This document shows positions 43,387 to 52,208 of a stretch of 64,000 nt of DNA, piece by piece (position 1 is the stretch's first letter; each line of letters starts with the position of its first letter). This DNA comes from JBARDN01 sp963755705 (GTDB taxonomy: Bacteria; Desulfobacterota; Binatia; Binatales; Binataceae): assembly GCA_963755705.1 (NCBI GenBank), contig CAVWKW010000002.1:1-64000 (forward strand), in the 5' to 3' direction. The notes under the pieces are model-generated. The model searched no databases and was not told where the DNA came from. It saw only the letters and a list, made by a program, of their open reading frames with translations. Both the position numbers and the translations under genes were made by a program.

Positions 43387-44231
43387 TCAGCTACCGGGAA
43401 GCGATCGCCAGCGCGCTGCGCGAGGAACTCATCCGCGATGAGCGCGTGTTTATGCTTGGCGAAGGAATCGGATACGGCGGTGGCGCGTTCGGAGTCACCG
43501 CCGGGATGCTCGCGCAATTCGGAGAGCGTAGAATTCGCGACGCGCCGCGTTCCGACGCGTCGCTGGTGGCGGTCGCGATTGGAGCCGCGATGGGCGGCCT
43601 TGTGCCAGTGGTTGAAATGCGACGCGCCGCACTCGCGCTCGTGGTGGCGGGGCAATTGCTGAACCATCCCACGCTGCCAATCGTTGTTCGTGCGCCGCTC
43701 GGCGATAATGGAGCCGTCGCGTCCGCCGCGATCGGGCGGGAGATTTGTGTGCTCGCACCGGCGTCGCCAGCTGACGCCAAAGGGATGCTCAAGTCGGCGA
43801 TTCGGCACGGCACTCCGGTGATCGTACTGGAGCATCGCTTGCTCTACGACTTGAGCGGCGAGGTGCCGGACGATCCTGAATACGTGGCGCCGCTCGACGG
43901 CGCGCGGATCATTCGCGGTGGCGCGGAGCTGACCATCGTGGCGTATTCGCACGCAGTGGAGGAATCGAAGGCGGGGGCCGCGATTCTGGAAGATCGCGGA
44001 GTCGGCGCTGAGCTAATCGATCTTCGCGCGCTGGTTCCGTTCGATCTCGCGGTCGTCGCCGGATCGATCGCGAAGACCGGACGCGCGATTATCGCGGGTG
44101 AAGGGCACGCGGAGCCGGAAATCGCCGCTAGCATCTATAGCCGTGCGTTCCGATCCCTGCGATCGCCGATCGAGATCGTCGCTCCCGCGCGCGCAAGTGA
44201 TATCGTAAATATGGCGATGCGGCTCGTGTAA
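43377..44231 (+). CDS. 2-oxoacid dehydrogenase E1 beta-like subunit, shortened
   Basis: A protein of 284 residues against about 325 in the family. MLGEGIGYGGGAFGVTAGM, RIRDAPRSDASLVAVAIGAAMGG and the C-terminal transketolase domain (AELTIVAYSHAVEESKAGA, LIDLRALVPFDLAVV) are clear. The stretch with QHSQSLEAW found in normal E1 beta is missing after RAPLGDNGA. It pairs with the preceding gene. Confidence 0.8.
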   Translation: MPIISYREAIASALREELIRDERVFMLGEGIGYGGGAFGVTAGMLAQFGERRIRDAPRSDASLVAVAIGAAMGGLVPVVEMRRAALALVVAGQLLNHPTLPIVVRAPLGDNGAVASAAIGREICVLAPASPADAKGMLKSAIRHGTPVIVLEHRLLYDLSGEVPDDPEYVAPLDGARIIRGGAELTIVAYSHAVEESKAGAAILEDRGVGAELIDLRALVPFDLAVVAGSIAKTGRAIIAGEGHAEPEIAASIYSRAFRSLRSPIEIVAPARASDIVNMAMRLV

Positions 44232-44235
44232 GCTC

Positions 44236-45669
44236 GTGCACGCAAAGGACTTCATCTTGGCCAATACACGTTATGATCTGATCGTTATCGGCTCCGGACC
44301 GGGCGGCTATGTCGCGGCGATTCGCGCGAGCCAGCTCAAAATGAAGGTCGCGGTTATCGAACGCGACCGGCCCGGCGGGGTCTGCCTGAACTGGGGATGC
44401 ATCCCGTCCAAAGCGCTGCTCAATTCGGCCGAAGCGATGGAAACGATTCGCGGCGCGGCGAAGGAACATGGAATCGAGACCGGCACGGTGACGGTCGATT
44501 TCAAAAAAGTGATCGCCCGTTCGCGCGCCGCCGCCGAAAAGCTTTCTCGCGGTGTGCGCTTTCTCTTCAAGAAAAATAACATTGATTTTTTCGAAGCGAA
44601 TGCCACTGTCGCAGGACCGAACACCGTCGCGTTGACCCAAACCGAAGACAAGCCCGCGCCGGCATTCGGATCCCTCGAAGCGGATAAAATCCTGCTCGCC
44701 GCAGGCTCGAACGAGCGGCTCTTTCCGGGAATGAAAATCGGCGACGGCGTGATGACCAGCAAGGAAGCGCTGGTGCACGACGTGCTTCCGAAGAGCATCG
44801 TGATTATCGGCGCCGGCGCGATCGGGCTTGAGTTCGGTTACTTCTACCAGGCCTTTGGAACCGCGGTGACGATCGTCGAGCTGGAAAAGCAGATGCTCCC
44901 GGGGTTCGACACCGAGATCGCCGAGGAGCTGCGCAAGTCGTTCATCAAGCGCAAGGTCCAGGTGATGCTCGGGCACGGCTTCAAATCGATGGCAAAAAAC
45001 GGCGGCACGTGGAACGTCACGCTCGACGCGGCGGGCGCGGCGAAATCGGTCGAGGCGGAAGCGGTGCTGGTCGCGGTCGGGCGCACGCCGCTCAGCGGCA
45101 GTATCGGGCTCGACCAAGCCGGCGTCGAGCTCGAGCGCGGCGGTTTCATCAAGGTGGACGATTCGTTTCGAACCACCGCGCCGACTATCTATGCGATCGG
45201 CGACGTGATTCGTCCTCCGCTGCTCGCGCACAAGGCCTCGGCGGAGGGAATCGCCGCGGTCGAAATCATGGCCGGGGTGCGCGAGCCGGGCTTCGACCTG
45301 CTCTCGATCGCGGGATGCATTTACTGCGAGCCTGAGGTTGCGACGGTCGGACTCAACGAGGCCGAGGCGCGTGCGCGCGGGATTGACGTCAAGGTCGGTA
45401 AGTTTCCGTTTCGCGCGCTCGGCAAGGCCGTCGCGATCGGCCACACCGAGGGCTTCGCCAAGATGGTCGCGGAGAAAAAATATGGCGAGGTGATCGGTTG
45501 CCAGATAATCGGCCATGGCGCGACCGACATGATCGCGGAAGTGGTTCTCGGAAAGACGCTCGAAGCGACCACCGAGGAATTCGGTAAGATGGCGCATCCG
45601 CATCCGTCGATGTCCGAAGCGATCATGGAAGCGGCGCTCGCGGCCGACGGCGAATCGATCAACTTCTAA
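44236..45669 (+). CDS. lpdA: dihydrolipoyl dehydrogenase (E3)
   Basis: A protein of 477 residues. IGSGPGGYVAAIRAS is the FAD site, GGVCLNWGCIPSKALLN the redox-active disulfide, VIIGAGAIGLEFGYFY the NAD site and HPHPSMSEAIMEAALA the C-terminal His-Glu dyad. It reoxidises lipoyl groups of 2-oxoacid dehydrogenases. It starts 5 bases after E1 beta. All catalytic residues are in place. Confidence 0.94.
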   Translation: MHAKDFILANTRYDLIVIGSGPGGYVAAIRASQLKMKVAVIERDRPGGVCLNWGCIPSKALLNSAEAMETIRGAAKEHGIETGTVTVDFKKVIARSRAAAEKLSRGVRFLFKKNNIDFFEANATVAGPNTVALTQTEDKPAPAFGSLEADKILLAAGSNERLFPGMKIGDGVMTSKEALVHDVLPKSIVIIGAGAIGLEFGYFYQAFGTAVTIVELEKQMLPGFDTEIAEELRKSFIKRKVQVMLGHGFKSMAKNGGTWNVTLDAAGAAKSVEAEAVLVAVGRTPLSGSIGLDQAGVELERGGFIKVDDSFRTTAPTIYAIGDVIRPPLLAHKASAEGIAAVEIMAGVREPGFDLLSIAGCIYCEPEVATVGLNEAEARARGIDVKVGKFPFRALGKAVAIGHTEGFAKMVAEKKYGEVIGCQIIGHGATDMIAEVVLGKTLEATTEEFGKMAHPHPSMSEAIMEAALAADGESINF

Positions 45670-45674
45670 ATGCC

Positions 45675-46388
45675 ATGAACCTCGAGCATCGAAATCTCGC
45701 GGTCGCGGAGCTTGGCATCGTGGATTATCGCCCCGCGCTCGCGCTGCAAGCCGCGATGGTGCAGGCGCGGCTCGCGGGTGCAATCGGCGACACGCTCCTG
45801 CTGCTGGAGCATCCGCATGTCTATACCCTCGGGCGCGCTGCCGATGACAAGTTCATCGTCGCGCCGCGTCCGGAGGTTCCGGTCGTGCGGGTCTCGCGCG
45901 GCGGGCAGGTGACCTACCACGGGCCTGGCCAGATCGTCGCCTATCCGATCGTGAAGCTCGAGGGGAATGCGCGCGACGTCGCGAAATATCTGCGCGCGCT
46001 CGAGGCCGCGATGATCGCGGCGCTCGCACGATGCGGTATCGAGGCGCGCAGCCGTCCCGGTCTAACCGGGGTGTGGAATGGCCCGCGAAAGATCGCGTCG
46101 ATCGGCGTCGGTATCCGGCGCTGGGTCACGTATCACGGCCTGGCGCTCAACGTGTGCCCCGATCTCTCGTTTTTCGAATCGATCGTGCCGTGCGGAATCG
46201 AAGGATGCGAGATGACCTCGATCACGCGGCTCGGCCGGCCCGAAATCAGCGTTGCACAATTCTCGGGGATTCTCGCAGAGTTCTTTCGCGCAACCTTCGG
46301 GTACGACTCGATTGAATCAATAGATTCTTCGGCGCTGTGGGCGTTGGTTGACCCGCCGCAGGTGATGGCTGAGGATCGAATCGAGTGA
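45675..46388 (+). CDS. lipB: octanoyltransferase LipB
   Basis: A protein of 237 residues. RGGQVTYHGPGQIVAYP is the family signature; the catalytic Cys lies in IVPCGIEGCEMTS and the Lys in GPRKIASIGVGIRRWVTYHG. It transfers octanoyl from acyl carrier protein to lipoyl domains. It overlaps lipA by 4 bases. Confidence 0.94.
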   Translation: MNLEHRNLAVAELGIVDYRPALALQAAMVQARLAGAIGDTLLLLEHPHVYTLGRAADDKFIVAPRPEVPVVRVSRGGQVTYHGPGQIVAYPIVKLEGNARDVAKYLRALEAAMIAALARCGIEARSRPGLTGVWNGPRKIASIGVGIRRWVTYHGLALNVCPDLSFFESIVPCGIEGCEMTSITRLGRPEISVAQFSGILAEFFRATFGYDSIESIDSSALWALVDPPQVMAEDRIE

Positions 46389-47251
46389 TACCCGAGCGAA
46401 AACATCCCGACTGGATCAAAGTGCGCGCGCCCGCATCGGCCGAGTACCTGCGCACGAAATCAATCCTCTCGGAGCTCAAGCTGCACAGCGTCTGCCAGGA
46501 AGCATGCTGCCCGAATATCGGCGAATGCTTTTCGCATCGCACCGCCACGTTCATGCTGATGGGCGACGTATGTACGCGCAACTGTCCCTACTGCGCGGTC
46601 GCGCACGGCAAAGTGAGGCCGCTCGATCCCGAAGAGCCGGGCAGGATCGCGCAAGCGGTCGCGCGGCTCGGGTTGCAGCACGTCGTGGTGACGTCGGTCG
46701 ATCGCGACGATTTGCCCGACGGCGGCGCCGCGCATTTTGCCGCCACCGCGCGCGCTATCAAGCAGGAGCTTCCGGCATCGCGGGTCGAGGTGCTGGTGCC
46801 GGATTTTCAAGGAGACTTCGCAAGCGTCGAGACGGTGGTGCGCGCGCCAATCGATATCTACAACCACAATATCGAAACCGTGCCGAGTCTTTACCGCGGC
46901 GTGCGCCCGGGCGGAAATTACGCGCGCTCGCTGGCGGTGCTGAGGCATGCGAAGGAGACCTCGCGTGCGCTTGGGCGCGAAGTCTTGACCAAGGCGGGAG
47001 TGATGTTGGGGCTCGGCGAAGAGCGCGGTGAGCTGATGAGCGTGATGCGCGATCTGCGCGGCATCGAATGCGACATCGTGACGATCGGGCAGTACTTGCG
47101 CCCGTCGGGCGAGCATCTGGCGGTGGTCCGTTATGTAACGCCCACGGAATTTGCGGAGATTGGGAAAGAAGCGCGGGCGTTAGGTTTTCGGCACGTCGAG
47201 TCAGGACCGCTGGTGCGCAGTTCCTATCATGCATGGGAGCATGTGCGATGA
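46385..47251 (+). CDS. lipA: lipoyl synthase
   Basis: A protein of 288 residues. The auxiliary cluster motif is CQEACCPNIGEC and the radical-SAM motif CTRNCPYCAV; RSSYHAWE at the end is also typical. It inserts two sulfurs into octanoyl groups. Last gene of the E1alpha-E1beta-lpd-lipB-lipA cluster, followed by a strong terminator. Confidence 0.94.
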   Translation: MIPERKHPDWIKVRAPASAEYLRTKSILSELKLHSVCQEACCPNIGECFSHRTATFMLMGDVCTRNCPYCAVAHGKVRPLDPEEPGRIAQAVARLGLQHVVVTSVDRDDLPDGGAAHFAATARAIKQELPASRVEVLVPDFQGDFASVETVVRAPIDIYNHNIETVPSLYRGVRPGGNYARSLAVLRHAKETSRALGREVLTKAGVMLGLGEERGELMSVMRDLRGIECDIVTIGQYLRPSGEHLAVVRYVTPTEFAEIGKEARALGFRHVESGPLVRSSYHAWEHVR

Positions 47252-47312
47252 ACTCGGCCGGGGATTGATGCAGTAAACCCCCTCAGCGCGCGACGGCAGC
47301 GGGAGAAAATAG

Positions 47313-47346
47313 ACGCGCCGCGTGATTGCCGCGCGGCGCGTTTGAT
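47313..47346. terminator. terminator between lipA and mlaA
   Basis: A 10-base GC-rich stem (ACGCGCCGCG, complement at 47,332-47,341) is followed by TTGATT. It serves convergent genes and is probably bidirectional. Confidence 0.75.
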
Positions 47347-47370
47347 TGTCGGTTGAGACGCGCAGTCGCG

Positions 47371-48183
47371 CTACTGTTTCAGCTCTTTCGTCTCGTGAAC
47401 TCGGGTCTGCAGGTACGCATCCTGAACCGCGCCGTAGAGATCGACCGCATAGCGGTCGGCTTCTTCGAACTGGTTCATATGCAGCGATCGGTAGTTGATC
47501 GCCTCACCCACCCGCTGTCCGACGTCGGCCGGAATATATACGTACCACGGCAACAGATAGCTCATCGGATTCATCGCGCCATCGACGATCATTCCGAGAG
47601 TGTCGCCGATTGTGGAAGGTCCGAAGAATGGCAGCATCACGTACGGTCCGGTCGGAGCGCCGTAATAACGCAGGGTCAGGCCGAAGTCGTCGTTATGTTC
47701 TTTCAGTCCGAACCACGCGTCGGCCGGATCGAAAAATCCCGCCACGCCGAGAGTACTGTTGATTCCAAACCGGGCGACTTCGCCGCCCGCATCCGCGAAG
47801 CGGAGCTGGAAAAGATTGTTCGCGAAGCGCGGAATCACGTTGACGTTGTCGAAAAAACGCCCCACGCTCTGGCGCACCACCTCGGGGGCGATGAACGCAT
47901 ATCCCGACGCAACGGGGCGCAGAACCCAGTCGTCGAGTTTGAGATTGAACGTGAGCATCGATTCATTGAACGGCGCCAGCGGATCGCTATAGACGCCCTG
48001 GTCCTCGCCCGGGGGAATCGCTTGCGAGGGCTCGTTGACCGCCTGCGGTGATTTATTCGTGCTCAGAGGCGCGACGTCCTGGGCCATCGCCGAGGCCGTC
48101 GGTATCAGACAGGCAGCGATCGCAGTGGCGGCAACCGCCGCCACTATCCGCGATATCGCGGCCGATTTACGAACCGATCTCAT
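47371..48183 (-). CDS. mlaA: MlaA outer-membrane lipid-asymmetry lipoprotein-like protein
   Basis: About 270 residues from the ATG at 48,183 (AAGGA upstream). A signal peptide leads to DPLAPFNESMLTFNLKLDDWVLRPVA, FFDNVNVIPRFANNLFQ, FDPADAWFGLKEHNDDFG and GPYVMLPFFGPST, the MlaA core. No lipobox Cys is obvious, which is common outside enterobacteria. It removes mislocalised phospholipids from the outer membrane. Last gene of the mla operon. Confidence 0.9.
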   Translation of the reverse strand: MRSVRKSAAISRIVAAVAATAIAACLIPTASAMAQDVAPLSTNKSPQAVNEPSQAIPPGEDQGVYSDPLAPFNESMLTFNLKLDDWVLRPVASGYAFIAPEVVRQSVGRFFDNVNVIPRFANNLFQLRFADAGGEVARFGINSTLGVAGFFDPADAWFGLKEHNDDFGLTLRYYGAPTGPYVMLPFFGPSTIGDTLGMIVDGAMNPMSYLLPWYVYIPADVGQRVGEAINYRSLHMNQFEEADRYAVDLYGAVQDAYLQTRVHETKELKQ

Positions 48184-48294
48184 AGTTTCCTTCTCCATGC
48201 CGACGCGGGGAAAGCCAAAGTGACGTGCACTCTCGGCGGCGCTGGCCGAGCCATAGCGTACCATGCCGCCTTATTGTGGCAAGGGATGGCCAAC

Positions 48295-48966
48295 TCAATG
48301 GCGATCGCCAAGCGATGCCGCCAGCGAAGCCTGCTTGCTCTTCAAATCCGCGATCAATTTTGGGTAGCCCTGGTTATTCATCACCCGGTTAAACTGATTG
48401 CGATAGTTGGCGATAATGCTGATCGCCTCGACGGTCACATCATAGATCTTCCACTGGCCGTTCTCGCTGAGCAGCCGGTAATTGACCGCAATCGGCTGCT
48501 TGCCCTGCTGCACGATATTGGTTGCGACTTCCGCGTATTGCGCGCCGTCGTTGGTCTGGCGAACGAATTGGACCTGCTGGCCCGAGTAATCATTGATCTT
48601 TGCCAGGTACGAGTCCTCGATAAAGGTCGTGAAAACGGTGGTGAACTCCTGCTGCTGAGCAGGCGTGATCTGCTTCCAGTGATAGCCCAGCGCGGAGCGT
48701 GACATCTCGGTGAAATCGAAGGTGCGCGAGATGATCTGCCTGAGCTGGTCGCGCCGCTGTTCGGGCGGCACCTGTTTGTTACGCAGCACGCCAAGCGCGT
48801 CGTTGACGGTCTGCTGAACCACTGCCATCGGATCATCCGCGGCGAGCGCGGGACGAACTCCGGCGGCGAGGATGAATGCGGCGCCGAGCAGGAGAATCGT
48901 GGCGGTCTTGAGGAAGCCCGCAATCGGGCGGGGACGCGTTGCCATTGTCACTTGAGTATTCTCCAT
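48295..48966 (-). CDS. mlaC: MlaC periplasmic phospholipid-binding protein
   Basis: A protein of 223 residues with a signal peptide (ILLLGAAFILAAGVRPALA). FDFTEMSRSALGYHW and FTTFIEDSYLAKINDY are typical of MlaC/Ttg2D. It ferries phospholipid between MlaA and the MlaD ring. The start may lie at 48,945 instead. Confidence 0.88.
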   Translation of the reverse strand: MENTQVTMATRPRPIAGFLKTATILLLGAAFILAAGVRPALAADDPMAVVQQTVNDALGVLRNKQVPPEQRRDQLRQIISRTFDFTEMSRSALGYHWKQITPAQQQEFTTVFTTFIEDSYLAKINDYSGQQVQFVRQTNDGAQYAEVATNIVQQGKQPIAVNYRLLSENGQWKIYDVTVEAISIIANYRNQFNRVMNNQGYPKLIADLKSKQASLAASLGDRH

Positions 48967-48987
48967 CGAATTGTTCCGAATTTGATT

Positions 48988-49590
48988 CTACGATTTACTG
49001 GCCGGAGCGGAATGTTTTTTTTCTTTTCCGCCGCTCGCGGCCGGAGAAGCTTTTGCCGACGGAGTCGCCAATCCCGGAGGCGCGCCGATGTCATTGTCGC
49101 CGCCGCCCGAGGCTCCGGCTCCGCCGGAATCTTTGCTGGACGAAGACGATCCCGCGTTGTTGATCAATTGCCCGATCGCGTTTTCGATCACGAACGCCGA
49201 CTGCGTCTGCCTGATCGTGTCGCCGTTGACCAGGGTCTTCTCGCCCGGTCCTGGAGCGATCGAGACATACTTGCTGCCGATAAGTCCGCTGGTGAGGATC
49301 GAGGCGATCGCGTCGTTATCAACCGCGATACCGTCGTCGATCCGCATCGCCAGGCGCGCGCGTTCTTCTTTGAGCTCGATCGACTGCACGCGGCCGACGT
49401 GGACGCCCGCAATCTCGACCTCGTCACCCGGCTTCAGGCCCGCGATATTGTCGAAGCTCGCGTAGAGGGTATAGCCGGGCGGCGGAATGATCGAAATCTG
49501 GCCCAGGCGGAAAGACAGGATCACGAGCGCAAGAATTCCGAGCAGCCCGAAAATCCCGACGATAAATTGCGTTGTGCGGCTTGCGTACAT
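48988..49590 (-). CDS. mlaD: MlaD MCE-domain protein
   Basis: A protein of 200 residues. One N-terminal transmembrane helix is followed by an MCE domain (YTLYASFDNIAGLKPGDEVEIAGVHVGRV, split over several strands). The C-terminal 50 residues are Ser/Gly-rich and disordered. MlaD forms the periplasmic hexameric lipid channel. Confidence 0.9.
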   Translation of the reverse strand: MYASRTTQFIVGIFGLLGILALVILSFRLGQISIIPPPGYTLYASFDNIAGLKPGDEVEIAGVHVGRVQSIELKEERARLAMRIDDGIAVDNDAIASILTSGLIGSKYVSIAPGPGEKTLVNGDTIRQTQSAFVIENAIGQLINNAGSSSSSKDSGGAGASGGGDNDIGAPPGLATPSAKASPAASGGKEKKHSAPASKS

Positions 49591-49607
49591 TTACTTGCTT
49601 TGGGTCT

Positions 49608-50417
49608 CTACGAACTCACTTGGTTGTTTTCCAGGTCGTCACCAGAGGCGCGGCCCGCCAGAAAGCGTTTGAACTCGTCGTCGCTTGAACCCATCACTTC
49701 GTCCACCGTTCCGGTCAGCCGCATCTTGCCGTGATGCATGAAGGCGACGCGATCCGAGACCTGGAACACCGCCGGCACGTCGTGACTCACCATCACCACC
49801 GACAGCTCGAACTTCTTCTGGGTCGCGCGGATGAGCTCGTGAATCGCGCCGGTGCGGGTCGGATCGAGTCCGGTGGTCGGCTCGTCGAGCATCAGGATCT
49901 TGGGGCTATGCACCAGCGCGCGCGCAAGCGCCGCGCGCTTTTGCATCCCGCCGCTCATCTCGGACGGATATTTTTCTTCCATGCCCTGAAGCCCTACGGC
50001 GGTTAGCGTTTCCAGCACCTTGGCGCGAATCTCCTCGCGGCTGAACGTGGTTTTCTCGACCAGCGGAAAGGCAACGTTGTCGAACACCGTCATCGAATCG
50101 AACAGCGCGCCCGCCTGGAACAACATCCCAAACTTTTCGCGCACCGAATTCAGCGCCTTCCCGCGAAGCCTGGTTACTTCCGTCCCGTCGATAACGATCG
50201 AGCCGGCGTCTGGACGCAGGAGCAAATTGAGATGCTTCAGCAGGACGGTTTTGCCGCATCCCGACGGCCCGACGATGGTGACGATCTTTCCGCGCGGCAC
50301 CTCGAGATCAACCCCGTCGAGCACCACCTGGCGGCCGAAGCTGCGCCGCAGGCCGCGCACTGTGATCGCGTTGCCGGAATCGTCGCGATCGGTCTTGCCG
50401 TTGGTTTCTGAGTTCAT
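49608..50417 (-). CDS. mlaF: MlaF ABC-transporter ATPase
   Basis: A protein of 269 residues. Walker A GPSGCGKT, signature MSGGMQKRAALARAL, Walker B ILMLDEPTTGLD and VSHDVP are all present. It powers the Mla lipid transporter. No STAS protein (mlaB) gene accompanies it. Confidence 0.92.
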   Translation of the reverse strand: MNSETNGKTDRDDSGNAITVRGLRRSFGRQVVLDGVDLEVPRGKIVTIVGPSGCGKTVLLKHLNLLLRPDAGSIVIDGTEVTRLRGKALNSVREKFGMLFQAGALFDSMTVFDNVAFPLVEKTTFSREEIRAKVLETLTAVGLQGMEEKYPSEMSGGMQKRAALARALVHSPKILMLDEPTTGLDPTRTGAIHELIRATQKKFELSVVMVSHDVPAVFQVSDRVAFMHHGKMRLTGTVDEVMGSSDDEFKRFLAGRASGDDLENNQVSS

Positions 50418-50456
50418 CCGATGCTCAGGGGAAGAAGTGATGCCAAGTGCGCCATG

Positions 50457-51275
50457 TTACAGAAGAAGCGCGCCAAGGATATAGTCGGCAGCCAGGATTA
50501 GAACGCTCGACACGACCACTGCCTCGGTAGTTGCGCGGCTGACTCCGGTCGCCATCCGCTGCGCGTGGTAGCCCTTGTAGCACGACACCCACATCACGAT
50601 GACGCCAAAAGTGAGCGCCTTGTAGAGACCGAGCGCGATATCGTGCGAGCCCATCTGCGACGCGATTCCATTAAAGTAGTCGCCCGACGGCGCGCCCATC
50701 AGGCCGCATCCCACCAGCCATCCGCCCCAGATTCCGACCACGTCGAAGATCGTGGTCAGAAGCGGAAAGCTGACGATGCCGGCGATCATCCGCGGCGAGA
50801 CGAGATACTGCACCGGGTTGATTGCCATCACGGTGAGCGCGTCAACCTGCTCGGTCGATTGCATCGAGCCGAGCTCGGCGGCCATCGCGGAGCCCGCGCG
50901 CGCGGCGATCATCAGTGCGGCCAGGACCGGGCCAAGCTCGCGCACTATCGTCAGGGCGACCACAGTGCCGAGCGCGCCCTCGGAGCCGAAGCGGCGCAAG
51001 GTGGTGTATCCCTGCAGTCCCAGCACCATCCCGGTGAACGCGCCGATCAGCAGGATCAGCAGCAGCGAATCGGCGCCGATGATCCGAATCTGGCGAATCG
51101 CAAGGCGCGCCTTGTAGGGCGGCACGACCACATAGACGATCGAGTAGAACAGGAACAGGATGAAATTTCCGAGCGCAAAAATTCCGTCGATTATGGATGC
51201 GCCTAGCCGCTCAATCATTTCCACTGCCGCTATATCCGTTGGCGAAGGATTTCGAAGGATTTCAATGATGCGCAA
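50457..51275 (-). CDS. mlaE: MlaE inner-membrane permease
   Basis: A protein of 272 residues. Multiple membrane segments and the motifs GAFTGMVLGLQGYTTLRRFG, RELGPVLAALMIAARAGSAMAAELGSM and TEQVDALTVMAINPVQYLVSPR are typical of MlaE. It is the first mla gene and overlaps the end of cofC by 14 bases. Confidence 0.93.
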   Translation of the reverse strand: MRIIEILRNPSPTDIAAVEMIERLGASIIDGIFALGNFILFLFYSIVYVVVPPYKARLAIRQIRIIGADSLLLILLIGAFTGMVLGLQGYTTLRRFGSEGALGTVVALTIVRELGPVLAALMIAARAGSAMAAELGSMQSTEQVDALTVMAINPVQYLVSPRMIAGIVSFPLLTTIFDVVGIWGGWLVGCGLMGAPSGDYFNGIASQMGSHDIALGLYKALTFGVIVMWVSCYKGYHAQRMATGVSRATTEAVVVSSVLILAADYILGALLL

Positions 51276-51912
51276 TTCCCAGGCGGGAAAGCTGGTTCAA
51301 GGTGTGAGTAGTCGAAGCCATACGTACAAATTCGTAAAGGTCGTTTACAAGATCCAGATCGAGCGCGGGTCGCGCAAGCCTTAGAACCTGGCACGGCACC
51401 GCGCGCGCGCGGCAATCGTCCAGGTGCTTTGCCAGGCTCTGACGTCCGAAGCGGGTCCTGATGATCCCGGCCGGAGAGCGCGCGATAACATTGGTGCCGC
51501 TGAAATCGCGCGAGGGCACCAGCACCACGCCCGGCCCCGGCTCCATTTCCATCGCAGCGAATACCGCGTCGATATCGCTCGCCGTGATCATCGGGATATC
51601 GGACAATAGCGTGCAGAGCGTGGTGGCGCCGTGCTCGGCCAAGGTTGCCGTCGCCATCGCAACCGCAAGGTTGAGTCCGCGCGCATAGCCTTCATCGATC
51701 GCCATTGCCCCCGCCGCGCGCGCCGTCTCGAGCAGACCGCGGTCCGAGCTCACGACCGCGACCAGCTCCGCCGCCTGCGAACCGAGCGCCGCGGCCAGCA
51801 CGTCGCGGTACATTGCCTCGGCCAGCGCGCCGCGCTCGGCTTGGGGCATCAAGGGACCGAGCCTGGTCTTGGCCAGGCCAAGCTCTTTGGCGACGATAAG
51901 AATCACACGCAC
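51262..51912 (-). CDS. cofC: CofC, 2-phospholactate guanylyltransferase-type enzyme of F420 biosynthesis
   Basis: A protein of 216 residues. The N-terminal VAKELGLAKTRLGPLM is the nucleotidyltransferase loop; LLSDIPMITASDIDAVF supplies the metal-binding Asp and DFSGTNVIARSPAGII the substrate segment. CofC activates phospholactate or phosphoenolpyruvate for F420. Two LLM-class oxidoreductases in the window fit this cofactor. It is translationally coupled to mlaE. Confidence 0.88.
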   Translation of the reverse strand: MRVILIVAKELGLAKTRLGPLMPQAERGALAEAMYRDVLAAALGSQAAELVAVVSSDRGLLETARAAGAMAIDEGYARGLNLAVAMATATLAEHGATTLCTLLSDIPMITASDIDAVFAAMEMEPGPGVVLVPSRDFSGTNVIARSPAGIIRTRFGRQSLAKHLDDCRARAVPCQVLRLARPALDLDLVNDLYEFVRMASTTHTLNQLSRLGIAHH

Positions 51913-52208
51913 GGCGACACTCTATAACGCACCCGCCGACTAACGGAAACCGCGCGCAACTGCCGCGCTGGGTTACGCAAAGCTCTCCGGCGGGAGGAGG
52001 GTATCGGAAGGACCGCCGCAATGTGCCAGCGGCACCCCGCTGAAGCGCTGCCACGCGCAGCCGTCTCGCGCGGGAATGACACGGTGCGACTCCTGGCGAT
52101 CAAAAAGCTTCTCACTTGACAGCATTTACGAACGAGTCTCAACTTGTTTGAAGAGCCGCGCGGTGACTTCCGCACGATGACAAATCGTACTTGATGGTGG
52201 AGGTGTCG

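Noticed and set aside
44128..45783. A 551-codon minus-strand frame across lpdA
   Set aside because: It is the antisense of a clearly recognised dihydrolipoyl dehydrogenase; the product is Arg/His-rich with no family features.
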